Numbered from the stretch's first letter, positions 48,889 through 58,871 are shown. The stretch is DNA of 64,000 bases from Saprospiraceae bacterium (GCA_016706365.1 JADJJU010000023.1:1-64000); one strand, 5' to 3'. Made by a program: numbers and translations. The notes: a model not told the origin generated them from the sequence alone.

Positions 48889-51621
48889 ATGAGAAAAATT
48901 TTATTATTTATCATTTTTATAGCACTGTCTACAAGCTTTGCATTCAGTCAATCAGTGCCTCAGGGCATGCGTTATCAGGCAGTTGCACGGGATGCTGATG
49001 GTAAAACTATTGATAACCAAAAGGTATCACTACAGATTAGCCTTAGAGCTGGTGAAGATGGGGATATCTTGTTTACAGAAAGACATGATGTAACTACTAA
49101 TCAACTGGGCTTGTTCTCTATAACTATCGGTTCCGGAAAAGCAATGCTTGGTGAATTCGGAAGCATACCATGGAATCTGGCTAATATTTGGTTGGATATT
49201 GATATGAATGAAGCCGGTGAAAAGAGGTACACAAATATAAATTCCTCACAACTTCTGACTGTTCCCTATGCATTTCATGCCGGAACAGCTGGTAATTTCT
49301 CAGATGTGGATCATGAAAATCAGAAGAATGGACTCCAGTTTTATTGGAGTACAACCGGTAATCTAATGACTACTCCGGGGACACATTTCGTAGGAACCCG
49401 AGATTACAAAGATTTCGTTTTCAAGTCCAACAATATTCAGAGAATGACCATCTCTAAAGATGGTGATATCGATATTGATGGAAGTTTGGATGTTGGAGTT
49501 AATCTGGCGGTTGGAAATAATGCATTTATTGGGAATGATTTAAGAGTGGAAAGAGACGCAAGCATTGGCCGTGATTTATTGGTTGAACGAAATGCTGAAA
49601 TCGATGGAACCCTTGGCGTGGATGGTGTGACTACTTTAAGAAATACAGCGGAATCCACTACTAAGGACAATGGTTCACTGATTGTTGAAGGTGGAGTAGG
49701 GATAGAAAAAAATGTTAACATTGGGGGTAACACAGAAATTGACGGTACACTCGGTGTTGACGGAGTTTCAACTTTTAAAAATACAACGCAATCTACCACA
49801 AAAGATAATGGAGCAGTGGTGATTGAAGGTGGTACGGGAATAGAGAAGAACCTTTATGTGGGAGGTAATACTGGTCTCGGTGGAACGCTTGACATTGGTG
49901 GTGTCCTTACAGTTGCAAATAGCACTGAATCCACTACCACAGGCAATGGCGCACTGGTAGTAGTTGGAGGAGCCGGAATCGGGAAAAATGTCAATATTGG
50001 AGGCAATACTGAAATTGATGGGACACTTGGTATCGATGGAGTTACTACTTTAAAAAATACAACAGAATCAACTACTAAAGACAATGGCTCACTTGTAGTG
50101 GAGGGCGGTGCAGGTATAGAAAAGAATTTAAATGTAGGTGGAAATAGTAATACTACCGGAAACAGCACTGTGGGTGGAACCCTTGGGGTAAATGGGATTA
50201 CAACATTCAATAACACCACAGAATCTACCAACAAGGACAATGGATCTGTCATTATTGAAGGTGGAGTCGGAATTGAGAAAAACATCAATATTGGAGGGAA
50301 TTCTAATGTTACCGGAAATTCAACGGTAGGAGGGAATTCAACAGTTACCGGAAGCTCAACTGTGAATGGTACTACCGGATTAAATGGTCAGGTAACGATC
50401 AGCACAAATGTCGGTGGAGGAGATGCCAGCTACGATGCTTATCCACTAAGAGTTCAGGGAAGTGATCAGGGTATTGCCATCAAAGTGAATGCAGGAACTC
50501 CAAACAGTGGTAATAATTTTATTACATTTTTTGACAGTGGAAATAGTGCCAGAGGTCGTGTTGAAGGCCAAACGGCAGGCGATTTAGCTTCTTCTCCTGA
50601 ATACATTTTTGAGACAGCTATCCTTACAGCCGAAATAGTTGCAGCCGGTGTAAATATTGGTCTTTCGTTATTACCGAATGGTTGTGCAGGTGTTGGAGTT
50701 GTAGCTTGTCCTCCGGAGCCTTCAGTTGTAGCAATTACTATTGCAGAAGAAATATTGGCGATTGCTAATCAAGCCGCATATCAAACATTTGCATTCGCTA
50801 ATCTGGGTGTAACTTATGAATCAGGTTCAGCCGATTATGCAGAGTATCTGGAGCGTCGTTCTTCATCAGAATCTATGTCAGCAGGAGATATTGTCAGTGT
50901 GATAGGAGGAAGAATCAGTAAGCAAACACAAAATGGTTCCCAATTGCTTGTCATTTCCACAAATCCCGCCCTACTGGGTAATATGCAGGCATCTGCAGAC
51001 GTAACAAGATTCGAAAAAGTTGCCTTTATGGGTCAGGTTCCAGTGAAAGTAAGAGGACAGGTGAAAATCGGTGACTATATTATTCCATCCGGATTTAATG
51101 ACGGTACAGGTATCGGAATTTCTCCGGACCAAATTTTAGCAAATCAATATAAGCTTATCGTAGGTGTTGCATGGTCAGAAGCCTCTGCAGACAGTAAAGT
51201 GTCTATGATAAATCTCGCTATTGGTCTGAATACAAATGATGTAGCAAGAATCGTAGAAGAACAGCAGAATCAAATATCTCTTTTAAAGAAGCAATTTGAA
51301 TCAATGGAGGCCCGGATGATCGCACTGGAATCAGGAAAGCCTGCCAATGCACCGATTATTATAGATTCAAAACCTGCCATTTCACAATTGGAATACCTGG
51401 ATACACAAATGCAAAACGATTTGAATATTGATCAGATCGAAGCTGCGATAATGTTGTTAAAGGATACTTACAGTTCTAAAGGCCTGGATGTTAATAATCA
51501 CCCGGGACTTAGAAAGTTGTTTAATGATGCTACTTTTAGAAAAGATGTGATTAAAAATGTACAGGATAATTACCGTAACACAAGATACAATCTTCTTCAA
51601 ATGGAGGCTGGTCGCAATTAA
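48889..51621 (+). CDS. Cassette 3 protein B3: fibre-like surface protein with five repeats
   Basis: A 910-residue paralogue. Signal peptide to AFSQ, conserved N-terminal domain, then five repeats of 46-64 residues (49609-50370), the highest number in the array. The third unit has drifted (TLDIGGVLTVANSTESTTTG). A C-terminal segment TTGLNGQVTISTNVGGGDAS and PLRVQGSDQGIAIK is shared with B4. A hydrophobic insert with a Cys-Pro stretch (GVGVVACPPEPSVVAITIAE) lies at about 50620-50810. Then come SGSADYAEYLERRSSSES, VAFMGQVPVKVRG and GDYIIPSGFNDGTG, a coiled coil (EEQQNQISLLKKQFESMEAR) and the helical tail ending YNLLQMEAGRN. Intact. The DYAEW motif reads DYAEY here. Confidence 0.82.
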   Translation: MRKILLFIIFIALSTSFAFSQSVPQGMRYQAVARDADGKTIDNQKVSLQISLRAGEDGDILFTERHDVTTNQLGLFSITIGSGKAMLGEFGSIPWNLANIWLDIDMNEAGEKRYTNINSSQLLTVPYAFHAGTAGNFSDVDHENQKNGLQFYWSTTGNLMTTPGTHFVGTRDYKDFVFKSNNIQRMTISKDGDIDIDGSLDVGVNLAVGNNAFIGNDLRVERDASIGRDLLVERNAEIDGTLGVDGVTTLRNTAESTTKDNGSLIVEGGVGIEKNVNIGGNTEIDGTLGVDGVSTFKNTTQSTTKDNGAVVIEGGTGIEKNLYVGGNTGLGGTLDIGGVLTVANSTESTTTGNGALVVVGGAGIGKNVNIGGNTEIDGTLGIDGVTTLKNTTESTTKDNGSLVVEGGAGIEKNLNVGGNSNTTGNSTVGGTLGVNGITTFNNTTESTNKDNGSVIIEGGVGIEKNINIGGNSNVTGNSTVGGNSTVTGSSTVNGTTGLNGQVTISTNVGGGDASYDAYPLRVQGSDQGIAIKVNAGTPNSGNNFITFFDSGNSARGRVEGQTAGDLASSPEYIFETAILTAEIVAAGVNIGLSLLPNGCAGVGVVACPPEPSVVAITIAEEILAIANQAAYQTFAFANLGVTYESGSADYAEYLERRSSSESMSAGDIVSVIGGRISKQTQNGSQLLVISTNPALLGNMQASADVTRFEKVAFMGQVPVKVRGQVKIGDYIIPSGFNDGTGIGISPDQILANQYKLIVGVAWSEASADSKVSMINLAIGLNTNDVARIVEEQQNQISLLKKQFESMEARMIALESGKPANAPIIIDSKPAISQLEYLDTQMQNDLNIDQIEAAIMLLKDTYSSKGLDVNNHPGLRKLFNDATFRKDVIKNVQDNYRNTRYNLLQMEAGRN
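49609..50370 (+). repeat. Five tandem coding repeats in B3
   Basis: Units start at 49609, 49747, 49885, 50023 and 50179. The first three are 138 bp; the fourth and fifth carry extra six-residue GNSTVGG/TVTGSS turns (156 and 192 bp). Confidence 0.88.
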
Positions 51622-51659
51622 TTATGATTTTTAAAGAAGATTTCTAGTAAGGATTTTTC

Positions 51660-51705
51660 AAAAAGGCGAAGGACATATAAGTATGTGTTTCGCCTTTTTC
51701 TTTTT
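51660..51705 (+). terminator. Terminator after cassette 3
   Basis: AAAAAGGCGAA and TTCGCCTTTTT arms with an inner ACATA/TATGT pairing and a T-rich tail, about 40 bases past B3. The rest of 51622-51880 holds no gene. Confidence 0.8.
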
Positions 51706-51880
51706 AGGGCCTTAATATCCGGCTACTGAAATCCTGTAAGTTGATTTTCGTTCGGAATGTGATATCTATCATTGGGAAAGCCATATCATTCATTGGGAAA
51801 TTGCATAAATAATCCCGGGTTTATTAATCTAGCTTTGAAACAACACTTAATGTGCTTCGACTCACTCCTAATTCTTTTCT

Positions 51881-52375
51881 ATGAAATACTATCTGTTATT
51901 TACTTTACTAATTCCATTTGGAATAAATGCCCAGAGCCTTGACAATTGGGTCATAGGATCCGGTGGCGAAGCTACTGTCAGCTCCGGAATTCAGATTTCC
52001 TGGACACTTGGTGAACCCAATACCGCAACGATCAACAAGAATAATCTTATGATTACTGAAGGCTTCCATCAATCGTATTTACCATACGCTTTTTTACCAG
52101 CCCATTTACCCGCTGCAAATAAATTTGCTTTCCATGTTTTCCCAAATCCAACAGCTAATTATGTCCATATTAATTTCGATGACAACACAGCCAGAGATTT
52201 TGATTTGCGACTATTTGATATCCATGGTAAAATGCTGCAATATCAACAGTACAAAAGTGCTACTACTGCACAGCTTAATTTAGAAAGCCTGCCAGCATCA
52301 ACATATGTGATATCGATTCACATGAACGATCTCCAACCTTCACTGCCTCAAACATTTCAAATCATCAAACATTAA
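51881..52375 (+). CDS. Cassette 4 protein A4: short T9SS-sorted surface protein
   Basis: A 164-residue paralogue, closest to A1 in the first half (SWTLGEPNTATINKNN) though the order in the array is last. Signal peptide MKYYLLFTLLIPFGINAQ; SLDNWVIGSGGEATVS; EGFHQSYLP. The T9SS sorting domain is FPNPTANYVHINF, RDFDLRLFDIHGKMLQYQQ, LNLESLPASTYVISIH and QIIKH. Nine bases precede B4. Intact, although its partner B4 is broken as written. Confidence 0.88.
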   Translation: MKYYLLFTLLIPFGINAQSLDNWVIGSGGEATVSSGIQISWTLGEPNTATINKNNLMITEGFHQSYLPYAFLPAHLPAANKFAFHVFPNPTANYVHINFDDNTARDFDLRLFDIHGKMLQYQQYKSATTAQLNLESLPASTYVISIHMNDLQPSLPQTFQIIKH

Positions 52376-52384
52376 TACCAACTC

Positions 52385-54753
52385 ATGAAGAATTTTTTAC
52401 TTACACTTATAATCGTGGCATTAAATACATTTATGGCTTTCAGCCAGAGTGTGCCACAAGGGATGCGTTACCAAGCCGTAGCCAGGGACGATGCCGGTAA
52501 GACAATTGACAATGAAACTATTGCACTTCAAATAAGCCTTCGTGCAGGGGAGAAAGGAGATGTTCTTTACACAGAGAGACATGAGGTGACAACTAATCAA
52601 TTGGGCTTATTTTCTATCACAATAGGTGAGGGAAAAACAACGAAAGGTGAATTTGCAAGCATCCCCTGGAGCCTTGCAAATATCTGGCTGGATATTGATA
52701 TGAATGAAGCCGGTGGAAAGAATTTTACCAATATCAATTCTTCTCAGTTACTGACAGTTCCTTACGCTTTTCATGCTGGAACAGCAGGTAATTATTCAGG
52801 AATGGATGACCCAACTCAAAAGAATGGACTGCAATTTTACTGGAGCACTACCGGGAATTTAAGTACTACCCCGGGTACACATTATGTAGGAACCAGAGAT
52901 TACAAAGATTTCATTTTTAAAACAAATGATCTGCGCAGAATGGCAATTACCAAAGATGGTGATATCGATATTGATGGTAATCTGGATGTAGGAATCAATC
53001 TGAATGTAGGTAATAATGTATTCATTGGGAACGATTTGAGAGCTGAAAGAGATGCGAGTTTTGGCCGCGATTTGCTTGTAGAAAGAAATGGACAAATTGA
53101 AGGCAACCTGGAAGTTGACGGCACCCTTGGGGTGGATGGGATTACTACTCTCAGAAATACTGCTGAATCATCCAATAAAGACAATGGGTCTTTAATAGTT
53201 GAAGGTGGTGTAGGAATCGAAAAAAATATCAATGTTGGAGGAAATAGTGGAGTAACTGGAAATAGCGCCGTCGGTGGAACCCTGGATGTAAATGGAATCG
53301 CCAGGTTTAACAATACTACTGAATCCACTAATAAAGACAATGGTTCTGTGATCATCGAAGGTGGAGTTGGAATTGAAAAAAATATCAATGTCGGTGGCAG
53401 TTCAAATGTCACGGGAAATTCAACTGTAGGTGGAAACAAGAAGTGTTAAATTCAACCTTACAAATCTACTGTGAACGGCATAACCGGTTTAAATGGCCAG
53501 GTTACAATCACAGCCAATGTCGGAGGAGGTGATGATAGCTATGGAGCTTATCCATTAAGAGTGCAAGGCAGTGCTCAAGGTATTGCCATTCAATTGACTG
53601 CAGGAGTTCCAAACAATAGCAACAACTTCTTAACTTTTTTCAACAGTGGAGGTGGAGCAATTGGAGGGGTAGAAGGAGAGACCATGGCGGAGAAATCTTC
53701 TAATCCGGAGTTTATATTTGACGAAGCAATTCTGATTGCAGAAGAAGTAGCCGCAGGAGTTAATGTGGGATTAGCCTTAATACCGATTGTAGTAGGCGGT
53801 CTTATTGCATCAACCGGCCCTTGTGGTCCATGCATTGGTATTACAATTGCAGACCTTGCAGTAGCAACTGCTAATTTGGTTGCATTCAACATATTTGCTT
53901 TTGAAAATCTGGGTGTGACTTATTCATCCGGATCAGCAGATTATGCTGAATGGTTGGAGAGATTGAGCCCGGATGAAAGAATTTCAGCAAGTGATATAGT
54001 AGGAGTGTATGGTGGCAAAATTTCAAAAAATACTTCATCTGCCAATCAATTTATGGTCATCTCCACAAAGCCTGCAATCCTTGGAAATGTACCTATGGAT
54101 GGAAATACACAGAATTATGAGAAAGTAGCTTTCATGGGTCAGATTCCGGTGAAAGTGCGTGGAAGCGTTTTGGTTGGAGATTATATTCTTCCATCAGGTC
54201 GTAATGATGGTTATGGAATCGCTGTAGCTCCGGATAGAATCAAGTCTTCACAGTATAGGGAAATCGTTGGTGTAGCCTGGTCCGGTTCAATTATCAACAA
54301 TGGTGAAGCTATGATTAACATGGCTATCGGACTAAATAATAATGATGTAGCAAGATTGGCTGAACAACAGGAAACTAAAATAATCGCAATGGAGAAAAAA
54401 ATGGCTTCATTTGAAGACAGATTTTTAGCACTTGAAGGCGGCAAACCAGCTTCTCCGGCAATTGAAAGTAATGAAACTGATTCCCCACCTAATGAGATAG
54501 TATCAGTCCAGCCAACTTTAAGCAGAGAACAAATGGCTCTTTCATATATGCCGGCAGTTTTGACTGACGAAATGTTGGTTGATGCTATGCAATACCTGAG
54601 AGAAACATATAAAGCCAAGGAATCGATGTTAAAAAATATCCAAGCCTGGACAGACTTTTGAATGATGCAGAGTTCCAAAAGGATATTCTGATCAAAACAA
54701 AAGCAAAATATGAAAGTACATATCAGGCAATTATGGGAGAAAGAAGAAATTAA
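52385..54753 (+). pseudogene. Cassette 4 protein B4: fibre-like surface protein, in-frame stop and a frameshift
   Basis: About 790 residues if read through. Signal peptide to AFSQ and N-terminal domain like B2 (NGLQFYWSTTGN, DLRRMAITKDGDIDIDGNL). Two repeats follow (about 53126-53440). An in-frame TAA at 53447-53449 ends the first part. The same frame resumes with STVNGITGLNGQ and matches B3 (PLRVQGSAQGIAIQ), then a hydrophobic insert, SGSADYAEWLERLSPDER, VAFMGQIPVKVRG and the coiled coil. A one-base loss near 54620 shifts the end into another frame (GIDVKKYPSLDRLLNDAEF) that closes at 54753 with IMGERRN, as in B3. The 20-odd bases around 53430-53465 do not match other copies and may be corrupt. 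Confidence 0.78.
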
Positions 54754-54772
54754 TAATTGGAAATTGAAAGCT

Positions 54773-54808
54773 AAGCCGCTCCATAATTGTATGGAGCGGC
54801 TTTTTTTA
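54773..54808 (+). terminator. Terminator closing the cassette array
   Basis: A perfect 12-bp stem (AAGCCGCTCCAT / ATGGAGCGGCTT) with a six-base loop and a T7 run, 20 bases past B4. Confidence 0.9.
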
Positions 54809-55126
54809 TTATCTGTGGTCTTACTGCACACATCTTGATAGGAGACGTGTTTTGTTTGCGGCAGCTGGTAATGGCGAGTTTCTTTTTCACTTTGGTACAG
54901 GCATCTTTGAAATCTGAGATTTCAAAAATGACTCCTTAATTTATAGAAGTTGCAAGCTTTCTGCGTTCATGAGGTCCCCGGTTGGGAAGGCTAAATGCGG
55001 CTTAAAATTTATAACTCAACCCCAAAACAAAGGGTAAAACTTCTTCCAGTCTCTTCTTCGCCAACAGCTAATAGCCAAAAGCCAACAGCGGCTGTTTCAG
55101 CATCATGAAAGAAGGCAGGTGCTGCA

Positions 55127-55279
55127 GAACTGGCTGCGAAAACAAAAGACATGGAACAATTGAGAGAAATGTACAAGAATCCGTTCTTTGTCCTTATCAT
55201 TACATTGTCAGAAGTGTTTCCTATCTGGCTTATTGTGGCCTTAATAAGCACTCTGATTTTATAAAGAAAACCTAAGTAA
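55127..55279 (+). pseudogene. C-terminal remnant of a DUF4199-like membrane protein
   Basis: The plus strand reads ELAAKTKDMEQLREMYKNP then FFVLIITLSEVFPIWLIVAL and ISTLIL, the last transmembrane helix and tail typical of DUF4199-type proteins, with an in-frame TAA at 55262 just before RKPK. No 5' part is found in 54809-55126, so most of the gene has been lost. The sequence left of it contains short AACAGC/AGCCAA repeats and no gene. Confidence 0.55.
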
Positions 55280-55309
55280 TTATTTTATACATCATTTAGA
55301 TTTAAAGAT

Positions 55310-55747
55310 ATGGATGATTTATTCCTTGTAGAAAGCAGCATTGAAATAAATGCCACTCCTTCCCAGGTTTGGCAAATTCTCACCCAGCCTGAAAAAATTG
55401 AGTTATATACCGGCTTTAATACTATTACTGACTGGAAGGAAGGTAGCCCGATAGTTTTTGAAGGAGACTATAAAGGCATCAAATATCAGGATAGAGGAAA
55501 AGTTCTGGTCAATATCCCGAATGAAAAATTATCATTCCAGTTCTGGAGTGGTATGGAAAAAGATCCCGTACCCGAAGAAAATAAATCAGTTATCACTTAC
55601 GAACTGAGCGAAAAAGAAGGTGTAACTACTTTAAAATATATTCGTGAGAATCTTTCTTCTCTGGACGAACAAGCCATGTTTGAAGAACATCTTCCATCTG
55701 TTTTGGAGATTATGAAGGACGTAGCTGAGGATAAGGATTCTGAATAA
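55310..55747 (+). CDS. SRPBCC family (START/Bet v1-like) protein
   Basis: A 145-residue cytoplasmic protein with the helix-grip fold: SSIEINATPSQVWQILTQPE at the start, then strands (GSPIVFEGDYKGIKYQDRGK) and a long C-terminal helix (EEHLPSVLEIMKDVAED). Belongs to the AHSA1/SRPBCC group, which binds hydrophobic ligands or chaperones. No specific ligand can be named. It follows the DUF4199 remnant and precedes the CNNM gene by about 130 bases. Confidence 0.8.
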   Translation: MDDLFLVESSIEINATPSQVWQILTQPEKIELYTGFNTITDWKEGSPIVFEGDYKGIKYQDRGKVLVNIPNEKLSFQFWSGMEKDPVPEENKSVITYELSEKEGVTTLKYIRENLSSLDEQAMFEEHLPSVLEIMKDVAEDKDSE

Positions 55748-55814
55748 CCACAAATCCAATAACTACATATTAATCAACGCTGCAAAATATAATTTTCCAA
55801 TCTGCATATTTGAG

Positions 55815-55822
55815 TAAATTTG
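55815..55822 (+). promoter_or_regulatory. Possible -7 promoter element of the CNNM gene
   Basis: TAAATTTG fits the Bacteroidota -7 consensus and lies about 55 bases before the ATG at 55877. No good -33 TTTG is present at the right distance, so this is weak. It does support the later start codon. Confidence 0.3.
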
Positions 55823-55876
55823 CCCCAGCTTTCTGATGACTTTTCAGAAAGCATTAATTTGTTTATTCAATCCACA

Positions 55877-57157
55877 ATGGAAATCTTAATAATTATTGCA
55901 CTCGTTTTATTGAACGGCATTTTTGCCATGGCTGAATTGTCACTTGTCTCTTCGCGGAGATTCAAGCTGGAAGTTGCAAAAAAGAAGGGAACTGCAGGAG
56001 CAGCCACTGCCCTGGAATTGCACGAAAATCCAAATAAATTTTTATCAACAGTTCAGATAGGTATCACCCTTATAGGAATCTTGCTGGGTGTGTACAGCGG
56101 CGAGAACCTTACAAATGATGTTTTCGATTTCCTGAATCAATATGAGACCATCCGTCCTTATGCTAAGAATTTGTCGGTAGGAATCATAGTAGTTTTTATC
56201 ACCTACCTTTCTATAGTTCTGGGAGAATTATTTCCAAAGAGGCTGGGTATGACTTTCCCCGAGCCCATTGCTATGGTGCTTGCACAGCCGATGAGATTAT
56301 TATCTATCATCACCTCACCATTCGTTTTGTTGCTTACAGCGAGTAATAATTTACTCTTAAAAATATTCAGAATAAAGAAAACCTCAGACAGCAAAGTGAC
56401 TGAAGAAGAAATTAAATCTATCATAAAGGAAAGTGCTGAAGGAGGAGAAATTCAGGATATTGAGCAGGATATTGTGGAGCGTGTATTTGAACTTGGAGAC
56501 CGTAAAGTAAATACACTGTTTACGCACAGAAGCGAGATTGTTTTTTTTAATACTACAGATACCTGGGAAGAAATAAAGACTAAAATCAATGAAGAAAAAC
56601 ACTCTGCCTATCCGGTTTGTGAAAATAATAACCTGGACTACATCAAAGGCATGGTTTTACTCAAGGATTTGTTTACACCAACAACGGACGAGACATTCAA
56701 AATTGAAGATTTTCTTCGGAGGCCTGTTTTCCTGAATGAAAATACTTACACTTATAAGGCCCTGGAAATATTCAAAAAAGAAAGATTACATTATGGAATT
56801 GTAGTCGATGAATATGGATCAACCATCGGAATTATAACTATGGATGATGTTGTAGATGCATTAGTAGGTGATGTAACCGAAAATGATCAGGATGAATATC
56901 AGATCATTCAGAGAGATGAATCCAGCTGGCTGGTAGATGGTCAATATTCCATCATTGATTTTAAAAAGTATTTCGGACTCGGCCTCGAAGATTATCAGGA
57001 TTATGCTTTCACTACGGTGGCTGGTTTGCTTATTTTTACCAACAACATTCTGCCTGATGTTGGGGATAAATTTTTGATTGAAGGGTATGAGATTGAAGTG
57101 ATAGATAAGGACGGGCAAAGAATTGATAAAATCATGGTCACCCGCAAAGATTCATAG
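55877..57157 (+). CDS. CNNM/CorC (hemolysin-like) membrane transporter
   Basis: A 426-residue inner-membrane protein. ATG at 55877 starts a clean first helix (MEILIIIALVLLNGIFAMAE); the upstream in-frame codons are not membrane-like. The DUF21 domain has LVSSRRFKLEVAKKKG and GITLIGILLGVYSGENL (about 1-190). Two CBS domains follow with FTHRSEIVFF and GIVVDEYGSTIGIITMDDVV (about 205-335). The CorC_HlyC domain closes it (SSWLVDGQYSIIDF, FTTVAGLLI, IDKIMVTRK). Relatives transport magnesium or cobalt out, or are involved in ion homeostasis; the old name hemolysin is not evidence of a toxin. The gene is complete. Confidence 0.92.
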   Translation: MEILIIIALVLLNGIFAMAELSLVSSRRFKLEVAKKKGTAGAATALELHENPNKFLSTVQIGITLIGILLGVYSGENLTNDVFDFLNQYETIRPYAKNLSVGIIVVFITYLSIVLGELFPKRLGMTFPEPIAMVLAQPMRLLSIITSPFVLLLTASNNLLLKIFRIKKTSDSKVTEEEIKSIIKESAEGGEIQDIEQDIVERVFELGDRKVNTLFTHRSEIVFFNTTDTWEEIKTKINEEKHSAYPVCENNNLDYIKGMVLLKDLFTPTTDETFKIEDFLRRPVFLNENTYTYKALEIFKKERLHYGIVVDEYGSTIGIITMDDVVDALVGDVTENDQDEYQIIQRDESSWLVDGQYSIIDFKKYFGLGLEDYQDYAFTTVAGLLIFTNNILPDVGDKFLIEGYEIEVIDKDGQRIDKIMVTRKDS

Positions 57158-57201
57158 AGATAAGCGGAGTTGATTGAAATAATTTGTACACCTGTTTGCA
57201 A

Positions 57202-57594
57202 ATGACGCAAAAACAAATTACTAAAATTTTCCTGTCCCTGAGTATCCTGCTCTTTGCTTCTGCATTGACACAAAAATGTTATTGTACCACAGGTCTTTGC
57301 AGTGATTCTATTGCAGTGTTTATTTTCGGGATTTTTGGATTGGCTTATCCTTTAGCTACTTGGACCTGGCTGGCAAATCCCCTCCTTCTTGGCGCATGGA
57401 TTTTTATATTTCGCAATCCAAAGATCTCATTCTTCCTAAGCCTCAGCTCCACTCTAATTGCCGCTTCCTTTATATTGTTTGATCAGATCATTGACAACGA
57501 AAATGGGCAATACAAACAAATCATCTCTTACAGGGCTGGCTATTGGCTTTGGCTTGCAAGTAATGCCTGTTTGCTATTAGTTAATATATTTTAA
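57202..57594 (+). CDS. Small membrane protein of unknown function
   Basis: A 130-residue protein from ATG at 57202 (MTQKQITKIFLSLSI). It has four hydrophobic stretches (about 8-22, 40-58, 62-75, 80-100 and a last one ending NACLLLVNIF) and two Cys pairs near the N-terminus (QKCYCTTGLC). No family recognised. It lies 44 bases past the CNNM gene and may be co-transcribed. Confidence 0.6.
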   Translation: MTQKQITKIFLSLSILLFASALTQKCYCTTGLCSDSIAVFIFGIFGLAYPLATWTWLANPLLLGAWIFIFRNPKISFFLSLSSTLIAASFILFDQIIDNENGQYKQIISYRAGYWLWLASNACLLLVNIF

Positions 57595-57829
57595 AGGGAC
57601 GGCGAATGGTGGATCAATCTGATTAAGCAGATTTTAGCTATTGTTCTTTTTTTTAAAAAAATAACTGATCCGTTTAGTCAGCAATGCTATATTATGTTAC
57701 TTATTTGTTTTAACCAGACCTTTGTTTGGGCATTCATCATATTTATGCAAATAGATGGCAAAATTTGCGTTGGTTTTGACTCCGGAAAATGGGCAGATGC
57801 GGACTGCCTGACATCTGGGGAAGGATCAA

Positions 57830-58188
<359 letters not shown>

Positions 58189-58288
58189 AATCAGGTTTAT
58201 AAAGCGATTATAAATTCACAATAGAAAACGACCGTTTCCATTGATTTGAAATTTGTAATTTTAATGCTTCACATTTTAATTCAATTCA

Positions 58289-58660
58289 ATGAACCCAGGC
58301 GCTTTCTCTATCAGTCTCGCTGTCAAAGATATCCATGCATCAAAAGCATTTTACGAAAAAATTGGTTTCACTGAATTTGGTGGAAATCTAGATAAAGGAT
58401 GGCTGATACTCAAAAATGGATCTTCTCTGATCGGTTTGTTTCAGGGCATGTTCGAAAAGAACATACTCACATTTAATCCCGGCTGGGATCAGGATGCTCA
58501 GCCCCTGGACGAGTTCAGCGATGTCAGAGAAATTCAGAAAAATCTGAAGGCTGCCGGCATTCAATTTGAATCAGAAGCGGATGAAACGACATCCGGGCCG
58601 GCCAGCTTTGTGATAATGGACCCGGATGGTAACCCCGTTTTGTTTGACCAGCATCGTTAA
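58289..58660 (+). CDS. VOC family (glyoxalase-like) protein
   Basis: A 123-residue VOC protein. It starts AFSISLAVKDIHASKAFYEK and has GFTEFGGNLDKGWLIL, then the second half with EIQKNLKAAGIQFESEAD and SFVIMDPDGNPVLFDQHR. The final DPDGN-x-V-x-x-D motif is standard for this fold. Catalytic metal ligands are not evident, so it may be a resistance or lyase-type member of unknown substrate. Confidence 0.85.
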   Translation: MNPGAFSISLAVKDIHASKAFYEKIGFTEFGGNLDKGWLILKNGSSLIGLFQGMFEKNILTFNPGWDQDAQPLDEFSDVREIQKNLKAAGIQFESEADETTSGPASFVIMDPDGNPVLFDQHR

Positions 58661-58871
58661 GATTGTAAAGTCTGAAGATTTTAATATTACCATTAATTTC
58701 TCTCAAAAGCTAAGAGCCCATCATTTAACTTATGTTGAGTTTGACATATTTTAGCCTGAGATATGTTAAAATTCCTCTCAACCTTTTCACAAAATTGTTC
58801 AATTACGTAGCTGAAAATAGGGCTATGTTTATCTTCCTGCCCAAACCACTACACTCATACGAACTAATTAA

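Noticed and set aside
40613..54753. Prophage tail-fibre region
   Set aside because: There are no phage structural, lysis or integration genes, each protein has a signal peptide, and the partners have T9SS sorting domains.
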